Shown here: one piece after another, positions 54,350 through 60,897 of the stretch
Layout of the letters: each line of letters begins with the position of its first letter
Position numbering within the stretch: the first letter of the stretch is position 1
Assembly (NCBI RefSeq): GCF_900182575.1
Contig: NZ_FXSZ01000002.1
Coordinates: 310,001-374,000 of the forward strand
DNA: 64,000 bases
From: Solitalea koreensis
Lineage (GTDB): Bacteria; Bacteroidota; Bacteroidia; Sphingobacteriales; Sphingobacteriaceae
Reading direction: 5' to 3'
Translations under genes and position numbers: made by a program
Notes under the pieces: model-generated
Seen by the model: the letters and a program-made list of their open reading frames with translations, nothing else
Told to the model about the DNA's origin: nothing
Databases searched by the model: none

Positions 54350-54811
54350 TTATTCAGCTGATTGTTTTTTAGCAACCGCAGCCTTTAGTTTTTCATGGCC
54401 GATGTTGTGAGCTGGAGCCTTCCCAAATAATTCAGTGTATTGAGCAACTAACTCAGCGCGTTCAGCTCCGGTATCCACACCTGATTCGTCTTCAGTAGAT
54501 CCAGCCTTGGTTAGGTCGGATCCGGTGTCCAAACTCGGCTCACCTTCGGCCATACCAGACTTGATTAGGTTAGCTACTGTGTTAGCATCCGCAACAGTAA
54601 ACTTATCCGAAGCTACTTGCTCAATCTTGTCAATAACATCTAATGTTGCCCGGTGAATTGGCTTTACCTCATTGTTGCCTAAATCCTTGGCCCAGCTTTG
54701 GGCGTAGGTTTCAGCGACAAAGGCGTTCCCGTCTGTGGTGAAATAAAACGTGTTTACGTTCGGGTGTGACTCAAAAAGCTCTTTAGCTCTTTCGATATTT
54801 TGGTTTTTCAT
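54350..54811 (-). CDS. Phage protein of unknown function
   Basis: The 153-residue protein begins MKNQNIERAKELF and has a globular N-terminal part (HPNVNTFYFTTDGNAF) followed by an acidic, low-complexity middle, with Gly/Thr/Asp-rich repeats, and a short basic C-terminus. The frame is open to 54892, but the ATG at 54811 avoids a long overlap with the spanin gene. It lies between lysis and tail genes. I do not recognise a function; a head-tail connector or decoration role is possible. Confidence 0.6.
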   Translation of the reverse strand: MKNQNIERAKELFESHPNVNTFYFTTDGNAFVAETYAQSWAKDLGNNEVKPIHRATLDVIDKIEQVASDKFTVADANTVANLIKSGMAEGEPSLDTGSDLTKAGSTEDESGVDTGAERAELVAQYTELFGKAPAHNIGHEKLKAAVAKKQSAE

Positions 54812-55311
54812 TTTAAGAATTTTAGATATCCCCATCGTAAGGCAATAATTAAAGTGATTCCTAACGACAACCCCGCACAGATACTCATCCATACAGATGG
54901 TCGGTTAACTGATTTGTTTGTTTTGTCGGCAATTACAGCCGACTGGGTTGTACTAACCCTGGTTTGTTGGGTATTATCATGGGTTAAGGTGGAGCGGGCT
55001 ACGGGCTTTGCCTCGGCTAAAAACTCAACTTTTGCACCTGGTTTAGCTCCTTTTATTTTAAGCTTCAACTTAATGCCATTACTTTCAAAAACTGAACTAT
55101 CCGTTCCGCTTGTGTCAGATAACACTGTTGAGCCTTTTAAGAAATCACCATATTGGTTGATCACCAGTTGCGTATGTTCCTGAATTATGGAAGCGCTGTC
55201 AACAGCTTTAACGACATGAACAACATGCTCAGTAGTTTTTTTTCGCACACTGCAGGCATCAAGTAAACCCGCCATGCCAGAGCCAATGATAAGGATGACT
55301 ACTTTTTTCAT
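54808..55311 (-). CDS. Probable unimolecular spanin (u-spanin)
   Basis: The 167-residue protein carries an N-terminal lipoprotein signal with lipobox LDAC (Cys20) and, at the other end, one membrane helix (about 140-161) followed by a short basic tail. A lipid-anchored N-terminus in the outer membrane and a helix in the inner membrane is the defining layout of u-spanins such as T1 gp11. The middle is beta-rich (IKLKLKIKGAKPGAKVEF). It follows the endolysin gene with a four-base overlap. It would fuse the two membranes in the last step of lysis. Confidence 0.65.
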   Translation of the reverse strand: MKKVVILIIGSGMAGLLDACSVRKKTTEHVVHVVKAVDSASIIQEHTQLVINQYGDFLKGSTVLSDTSGTDSSVFESNGIKLKLKIKGAKPGAKVEFLAEAKPVARSTLTHDNTQQTRVSTTQSAVIADKTNKSVNRPSVWMSICAGLSLGITLIIALRWGYLKFLK

Positions 55312-55823
55312 ACCGTTTCAGGATAAATGAACCCGACCACATTCAACCCCTTTTCGCTGTAAGGCGCTTTTACCAAACGGCGCTTCTCAGCTACTATGTA
55401 GCCCTCGCGGCCGCCTTTATCGTTGGTGTTGCCCTCAATGCTGATGAAAGTATTTGCATCCACTACTGATTTGACAATACCCGCATGGCCTTGCCAGCCA
55501 TTGCCATAGCGCCAAATCGCTATGGCGCCCGGCTTTGGCTTTTGACCAACTTCAAACACGTTGGCTACATCAAACTGGCGGAAGGTTGCCGTTGCTGATC
55601 CTGACGCCGCTTTGTTAATGGCCTCCACCAAATCAGGACGAGCTTCAAACGCTTCTTTCCAAATCAGCTCTACCAAATAGCTGCACCAGGCTTCGCCTTC
55701 GCGCCAGCCAACAGCTTTCATTTTTTTCTCAAAAGTGGCATCGTTAAAGCCGCTGTTATTGGGCTTTTCGGTTTTGCCTAAGTATTGTGTTGCAATTGCT
55801 ACTATTAAATCTGATGCTTTCAT
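55308..55823 (-). CDS. CHAP-like peptidoglycan hydrolase (endolysin)
   Basis: The 171-residue protein has the NlpC/CHAP catalytic pattern: Cys47 in EAWCSYLVE, His113 in GHAGIV, and a polar residue in IEGNTN. There is no signal peptide, so it needs a holin to reach the cell wall. It probably cleaves peptide stems of peptidoglycan. It lies between the holin-like gene and the spanin-like gene. Confidence 0.85.
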   Translation of the reverse strand: MKASDLIVAIATQYLGKTEKPNNSGFNDATFEKKMKAVGWREGEAWCSYLVELIWKEAFEARPDLVEAINKAASGSATATFRQFDVANVFEVGQKPKPGAIAIWRYGNGWQGHAGIVKSVVDANTFISIEGNTNDKGGREGYIVAEKRRLVKAPYSEKGLNVVGFIYPETV

Positions 55824-55829
55824 TGAATT

Positions 55830-56078
55830 TTATTTTAAACGGCTACCGATCAAATCATCTAATCGCTCAAAGGCTTTCGTATTTTTCTCAATCACATCAA
55901 GCATCTGCTTTCGATCCTCTTCAATGTATTTCTCCATCTTTTCCGAAAGCTTGCCCTGCTGCTTCCAGAACAGGTAAGCCACTACCAATAAAATGCTAAT
56001 CGAAAAGAACTGATCGCCCAATCGCTCCACTATGCCCGTAGGGACAACTTCGGTTATCTGCAATAAGATCCTGTTCAT
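55830..56078 (-). CDS. Small membrane protein, candidate holin
   Basis: The 82-residue protein has one hydrophobic helix (about 24-41) and a highly charged coiled-coil C-terminal half (EKMEKYIEEDRKQMLDVIEKNTKAF). Size, place just before the endolysin gene and charge pattern suit a one-helix holin or a regulator of lysis. Sequence alone cannot prove pore formation. Confidence 0.55.
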   Translation of the reverse strand: MNRILLQITEVVPTGIVERLGDQFFSISILLVVAYLFWKQQGKLSEKMEKYIEEDRKQMLDVIEKNTKAFERLDDLIGSRLK

Positions 56079-56105
56079 TACTATGGTTTTTGGATTGTTA
56101 AAGGA

Positions 56106-56125
56106 TGGGGTGAACCTTCACCCCA
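56106..56125 (-). terminator. Hairpin after the capsid gene
   Basis: TGGGGTGAA and TTCACCCCA form a perfect 9-bp stem with a 2-nt loop 13 bases after the capsid stop on the minus strand. No T-run follows, so it may be an mRNA-stabilising or partially terminating element that keeps capsid mRNA above lysis mRNA. Confidence 0.5.
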
Positions 56126-56138
56126 AACCGCTATAACT

Positions 56139-57227
56139 CTATGCAGATGCATCCTGATTGATCATGATAATACCTGCATCATCTGAACGTCTGCGGCGAC
56201 CACCCATACGTACCAATGCCGAGTATACATCGCCATAATATTGAGGATCATTAGGATTCTCGAAGAACTTCACCTGACCCAAGGCACGGGTAACTGTATC
56301 TTTTTGGTAGATCACCGCCACCTCGTTATCGGTAGCCGCAGCCGCAGCACCTAAAGGCTTCACCACATTGGCAGCATCGGAAACGGCTACAGCACTGCGC
56401 TCCAAAATATTGAAGCCGTACAGCTTGCCGATGATGCCATTTTTTGCATCCATATACTGCGAAAAGTCGCGATATTGGGTATTCGACAAGCTTTGAATCA
56501 ACTGATCCAGCATGTTGGAAGGAAGCAATGCATTGCGATCCATTTTGCTAATACCTTGCACATTCAGTTTGGTCATGGCACGGCGCAAGTCGTCATGCAC
56601 AAACAACTTACGATTACCGGTTGCTGAAGGGGCTGTTCCGGCAGTAGCGCCACCGGTTGTCAATAACTTTGAGTCGGCTGCAATACTGGTTAACCATTTT
56701 ACAATGATGTCATCGCCAATGGTTTCTGCCAATGCTCCGGCATGGTCGCCAAACACACTGTCAATTTTATTGTACGACAACTCAATTTTTTCAGCATCCT
56801 GAATATGCGTAGGAGTAGTCGTATATACGTCCAATGAATAGTTAACATCGGTATCCGTTCGGCCTACCGCAGTGGCAGGGAATGAAGTCCTATTTTTAAC
56901 AACCGCAGGCGCTGATCCGGGTTGAGGAATATGTACTACTTTACCAGCTAACACATAGTCATCATCGCTATACACGGTTTTTAGAAAGGCATTGTCTTTC
57001 CATAACCGCTCAATGATGTAATTGGCCCAGATTTCTACCTCTACACCACATTTAGCATACCTGCTGTTTTGTGGTGCATATTTAATGGCCACTACCGTTG
57101 AGGCGATAATAGCCAAACCAACAACTGCAAGCGGCAATCCGGTTGCATCCGCTAAACCCATCGCTACAGGCGACATGATCAGCGTGAATACTAAGAAGGC
57201 TATCAGTGCCCTAACATGATTTTTCAT
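56139..57227 (-). CDS. Major capsid protein with hydrophobic N-terminal extension
   Basis: The 362-residue protein from about residue 60 onward has a phage coat layout: a helical N-arm (IWANYIIERLWKDNAFLKTVYSD), a long central domain (VHIPQPGSAP, DVNYSLDVYTTTPTHI), and a C-terminal part (KNGIIGKLYGFNILERSAV) typical of HK97/P22-type coats of Bacteroidota phages. The first 50 residues are very different: two hydrophobic segments (about 6-24 and 30-48) that look like membrane helices. It follows the protease-scaffold gene, as expected. The extension may be removed by the protease during maturation. Confidence 0.8.
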   Translation of the reverse strand: MKNHVRALIAFLVFTLIMSPVAMGLADATGLPLAVVGLAIIASTVVAIKYAPQNSRYAKCGVEVEIWANYIIERLWKDNAFLKTVYSDDDYVLAGKVVHIPQPGSAPAVVKNRTSFPATAVGRTDTDVNYSLDVYTTTPTHIQDAEKIELSYNKIDSVFGDHAGALAETIGDDIIVKWLTSIAADSKLLTTGGATAGTAPSATGNRKLFVHDDLRRAMTKLNVQGISKMDRNALLPSNMLDQLIQSLSNTQYRDFSQYMDAKNGIIGKLYGFNILERSAVAVSDAANVVKPLGAAAAATDNEVAVIYQKDTVTRALGQVKFFENPNDPQYYGDVYSALVRMGGRRRRSDDAGIIMINQDASA

Positions 57228-57292
57228 TTTTACGTGTATTAAAGGTTATTTAATAAGAATTGATTTGGATGTTTAAATTCAAGCTAACGGCA

Positions 57293-58345
57293 CTACTTGC
57301 GGCTAGGGAATTTCTCTTTCATTTTCACCTCGTATTCGTCGGGGCTTAAGGTTTTCAACTTCGATAAACCTCCGTTTTCAAACAGTTCATCGTAGGAGAG
57401 TTTTACCAACTCCGCCAACTCGTCTTTTTTACCACCATTATCCGCCGCCAATTGACTTTGCACAGTAGGTGCTGCCTGCATTCCGGTAAACATGGCTTCA
57501 ACCGTTTCCTTATCAGCTTTGGCCAGTTTGATAAAGTGATCGCGTTGCCCGGCAACAATCTTGCGATCAGTTACCGCTTTATCCACCAAAGCAATCACTT
57601 CGTTTTCGGTCTGCTTATTTTGCAACTCGGTTACTTTGGCATCGGCCTGCTCTTTAGCCGTTTTTAAGGTTTGAATTTCGGTGTCCTTCTGCGCTGATAG
57701 ATTCACGAGGTTGTCAATCTTTGCCAACACTTCAGTAGCACCGGCAGTATCAGCCAAGCCCAGCTTGGTGAGTACATCAGGGGCATTCAATTGAATTGTT
57801 TTCATACTATCGTTTGAAATTTGTTTTAGTTGGGGAATTTGGGCGTTTTCGCCGTTGGAGCTGAGTGTGATGAGTTCCTTATTATCATCGTACAAGGCAA
57901 TGGATAAAGCATCATCGTTGCCGCCAATATCAACTATACTCACTTCTTGCAACACTGATTTAACAAGGGTGTAACCTGTTTGACCCGGCATCAACAGCGA
58001 TTCATCATCACTCCATGTTTTAGGGTTTAACCCCGCTGAAGCCATGCGTAATGTGCCGTTCTCAAACTTGTTATAGATTGATTTTGCGAACTCGTCGGTA
58101 TCATCAAACATTGGCTGCCCAGTGATCACTTTGCCGACTCCATCCAACTCTTCGCGCTTCAGTTCAATCACATTACCAATCGGGAGAAACACGTTGTCTT
58201 TAGTTCCGAAGGCTCGATTGTGCATCCATAGCATGATGGGATTTTTATCATACTGATCTATGTCAATGCCGTCGGTAAGCACTCGGAAACCGTAAAGGTT
58301 TACAGATTCGCTGCTGATGATAATTCGTTTGATTGCTCTTAACAT
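57293..58345 (-). CDS. Prohead protease with scaffold domain (Mu gpI-like)
   Basis: The 350-residue protein has an HK97/Mu-type serine protease domain in the first 150 residues, with the likely catalytic His42 (LWMHNRAFG) and Ser103 (MASAGL), and a helical scaffold domain (about 190-350) rich in Lys/Glu/Gln with VDKAVTDRKIVAGQRDHFIKLAKAD, as in Mu gpI. It shapes the procapsid and then removes itself and coat extensions. It is the first gene of the leftward late operon. Confidence 0.85.
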   Translation of the reverse strand: MLRAIKRIIISSESVNLYGFRVLTDGIDIDQYDKNPIMLWMHNRAFGTKDNVFLPIGNVIELKREELDGVGKVITGQPMFDDTDEFAKSIYNKFENGTLRMASAGLNPKTWSDDESLLMPGQTGYTLVKSVLQEVSIVDIGGNDDALSIALYDDNKELITLSSNGENAQIPQLKQISNDSMKTIQLNAPDVLTKLGLADTAGATEVLAKIDNLVNLSAQKDTEIQTLKTAKEQADAKVTELQNKQTENEVIALVDKAVTDRKIVAGQRDHFIKLAKADKETVEAMFTGMQAAPTVQSQLAADNGGKKDELAELVKLSYDELFENGGLSKLKTLSPDEYEVKMKEKFPSRK

Positions 58346-58370
58346 GATGCGTTTTTGCCTTTGTTGAGCA

Positions 58371-58401
58371 CAAACGTACAGTCGAATTAAAGCCTAAAAA
58401 A
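58371..58401 (-). promoter_or_regulatory. Leftward late promoter
   Basis: Read on the minus strand, a perfect -7 box TACGTTTG occupies 58378-58371, with a T-rich -33 region near 58401-58398 (spacer about 19). It lies about 25 bases before the protease ATG. Confidence 0.5.
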
Positions 58402-58433
58402 ACCGGGTATTTCTATGATGGTAGTAGCTGTAA

Positions 58434-58462
58434 GCTATCATAGCAATTATTGCTATGATAGC
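58434..58462. promoter_or_regulatory. Near-perfect palindrome in the divergent late control region
   Basis: GCTATCATAGCAAT and ATTGCTATGATAGC form 14-bp arms around a single central T. A further half-site CTATGATGG lies at 58423-58431. It sits between the leftward protease operon and the rightward terminase operon, so it probably binds a dimeric late-gene activator or repressor that acts on both. Confidence 0.7.
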
Positions 58463-58509
58463 AATTCGCGATTTCTGCAAGGCTTATATATAGCGCATTT
58501 TTGGCCTAT

Positions 58510-58977
58510 ATGGCAGCACAACCACTATCAAATAAGCAAAAAAAGGAATGGGCAAAACTGCTCTTCGTTCGCGAAAATGTAACCGTTCAAAAGGAATTGG
58601 CTCTTCGCGTTGGCGTTTCTGAAAAGACCATCGGCAAATGGATTGAAGAGGAGAACTGGAAGCGGCTTCGAGCTTCCAATGTCATTTCCAAGGATGAACA
58701 ATTGAGCCGCTTGTACATGCAGCTCACCGAATTGAATGACCATATTTTTCAAAAGCCTGAAGGGTTCCGTTTCGCCGATTCAAAACAGGCCGATACTATT
58801 GTTAAGCTGACCGCTGCCATTAAGCAACTCGAAACAGACTGCTCGGTTGCTGAAGCAATGGAAGTTGGTCGTCGTTACCTTCAGTTTATTCGTGTGGTCG
58901 ATTTTGACAGCCTCAAAACATCGGCCTCTCTGTATGATGCATTTATTAAAAAATTGATCAATGAAAGCCGTAGATAA
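58510..58977 (+). CDS. Terminase small subunit (DUF1804-like)
   Basis: The 155-residue protein has an N-terminal helix-turn-helix (VQKELALRVGVSEKTIGKWIEEENW) followed by helical oligomerisation segments, as in Mu gp27-like small terminases. The frame begins with a TTG at 58501, but the ATG at 58510 is preferred. The near-consensus box CATTTTTG (58496-58503) lies six bases upstream, which suggests a nearly leaderless transcript. It recognises phage DNA for packaging. It overlaps the large subunit gene by 17 bases. Confidence 0.8.
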   Translation: MAAQPLSNKQKKEWAKLLFVRENVTVQKELALRVGVSEKTIGKWIEEENWKRLRASNVISKDEQLSRLYMQLTELNDHIFQKPEGFRFADSKQADTIVKLTAAIKQLETDCSVAEAMEVGRRYLQFIRVVDFDSLKTSASLYDAFIKKLINESRR

Positions 58978-60463
58978 AAAAGCCGAACAGTTTTGGGACG
59001 ACTTTATCAGCTCGATGATCAATGCCTCGTCCGTGGATACTTCAGAAACCGAGGAGGCGAAGCGTAAACGCATAGCCGACCTCGAAGCCGATCCGTTTAA
59101 ATGGATGCCATACTATTTTCCACAATTTTGCTCTGCGCCGTTTTCCCGTTTTCAGCGCCGTGCCTTAAAACGTCTGATTGAAAACAAGCGATGGTTTCAA
59201 TTACTGATGTGGAGTAGAGAGTTGGCAAAGTCAACCTTTACCATGATGACGGTAATGTATTTGGCGGTAGTTAAAAAGGAGCTGAAAAACATCTTAATGG
59301 TGAGTAACAGCTTTGATAATGCAGTGAGATTACTATTGCCTTATAAACTCACATTAGAAAAAAGCCCTCGTTTAATTAATGACTATGGGACGTTTGAGAA
59401 ATTAGGAGCATGGACAGATAGTGAGTTCACTACCCGCATGGGTTTTAGCTTTCGCGCTTTGGGTGCTGGCCAGTCGCCTCGTGGTACTCGTAACGAGAAC
59501 TTTCGTGTTGACTGCATCCTGATCGACGATATTGATACGGATGAGGAATGCCGTAATCCTCGTCGTATAACTGAAAAGTTCAAATGGATACAAGAAGCTC
59601 TTATTCCTACGGTTTCAGTTTCGGGCAATTATCGAATTATTGTTTGTGGCAATAAGATCGCCAAGGTTTCTATTGTTGCCCTTTGTGAAAAACTGGCCGA
59701 CCATGTTGACCAAGTAAACATCCGCGATAAAGACGGTAAAAGTTCATGGCCTGAGAAAAACAGCGAAGCCGATATTGATAAAATTCTTTCCTTGATAAGC
59801 TATTCATCGGCTCAGAAAGAATACTACAATAATCCTATTTCTGAAGGAACGGTATTCAAAGAAATGAGCTATAAAAAACTACCACCGCTCAAAGAGTATA
59901 AGTTTTTGGTATGCTACACTGACCCATCATTTAAGGAAAGTAAGAAGAACGACTTTAAGGCAACCGTGTTGGTTGGCAGATATAAGGATGAATATCACGT
60001 GGTCAAAGCCTATGTGGAACAAACAAACACGGCAAATATGATTGATTGGCATTATCAAATAGCTGAGCAATGCGGCGACAAGGTTCCGGTATATTATTTC
60101 ATGGAGGCCAATTTTATTCAAGACACCTTATTACAGGAATTTTATAAAGCATCTGTTGGTCGAAACAAAACCGTTCCGATCAGAGGTGACGAACGTAAGA
60201 AGCCTGATAAATTTACCCGTATCGAATCACTGTTAGAGCCATTAAATCGACACAATAAATTATGGCTCAACTTAGATGAACAAACTAACGCTCACATGCA
60301 ACGATTGGAAGAGCAGTTTCTTGCTCTAGAGCCGGGCAGTTCTGCACATGATGATGCACCGGACGCTGTTGAAGGTGCAGTGTTCATTATTAATAGCAAA
60401 GTAATCCACAGTTCCGCTGCTACAAGCATCGGCAAACGTCAACCTAATTCTAAACGAGTTTAA
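58961..60463 (+). CDS. Terminase large subunit (Mu gp28-like)
   Basis: The 500-residue packaging motor has a variant Walker A (SRELAKST near 85-92), Walker B with catalytic acids in CILIDDIDTDEE (about 184-196), and an RNase-H-fold nuclease domain starting CYTDPSFKE near 316 and ending DDAPDAVEG near 463. It cuts and pumps DNA into the prohead. For Mu-like phages the packaging is headful and takes flanking host DNA. Confidence 0.92.
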   Translation: MKAVDKKAEQFWDDFISSMINASSVDTSETEEAKRKRIADLEADPFKWMPYYFPQFCSAPFSRFQRRALKRLIENKRWFQLLMWSRELAKSTFTMMTVMYLAVVKKELKNILMVSNSFDNAVRLLLPYKLTLEKSPRLINDYGTFEKLGAWTDSEFTTRMGFSFRALGAGQSPRGTRNENFRVDCILIDDIDTDEECRNPRRITEKFKWIQEALIPTVSVSGNYRIIVCGNKIAKVSIVALCEKLADHVDQVNIRDKDGKSSWPEKNSEADIDKILSLISYSSAQKEYYNNPISEGTVFKEMSYKKLPPLKEYKFLVCYTDPSFKESKKNDFKATVLVGRYKDEYHVVKAYVEQTNTANMIDWHYQIAEQCGDKVPVYYFMEANFIQDTLLQEFYKASVGRNKTVPIRGDERKKPDKFTRIESLLEPLNRHNKLWLNLDEQTNAHMQRLEEQFLALEPGSSAHDDAPDAVEGAVFIINSKVIHSSAATSIGKRQPNSKRV

Positions 60464-60465
60464 CC

Positions 60466-60879
60466 ATGGCCTTTTTAACCAAAGATGAACTATTAACGCA
60501 CCTATACGGCGAGGTGATTGATAATATAAGCCAAAACGATGATGACATTGTCATTGCCGCAATTGACGCAGCCATTGCTGAAGCGAAAGGATACCTGAGC
60601 CGCTACGATTTGGAGGCATTATTTAGTGCTGATCCAAAAGATGCAATTCTGTTGGTACGTGTCAAAGATATTGCCGTATGGCACTTCCTTGTTTTGGGCA
60701 ATCAAAGCATTGAACTGGAGTTTCGAGAAGCTCGCTATACCGAGGCGGTAAAATGGCTGGAGAAAATACAGTCGGGCAAATCAGTGCCGCAAGGCTGGCC
60801 GTTGCCAACACCTTCCGAAAGTGATCCTGCTGGCGTGTTCAAATACGGCAGCAATCCAAAGCGTAACAACCATTATTAA
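60466..60879 (+). CDS. Mu gp36-like head-tail connector (DUF1320)
   Basis: The 137-residue helical protein begins AFLTKDELLTHLYGEVIDNIS and has AAIDAAIAEAKGYLSRYDLEALF, typical of the DUF1320/gp36 family found among Mu-like head genes and thought to be a head completion or adaptor protein. It starts two bases after the terminase stop and is followed by the portal fusion gene, so this is one operon. Confidence 0.85.
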   Translation: MAFLTKDELLTHLYGEVIDNISQNDDDIVIAAIDAAIAEAKGYLSRYDLEALFSADPKDAILLVRVKDIAVWHFLVLGNQSIELEFREARYTEAVKWLEKIQSGKSVPQGWPLPTPSESDPAGVFKYGSNPKRNNHY

Positions 60880-60897
60880 TCCTTAACGATCTTACCC

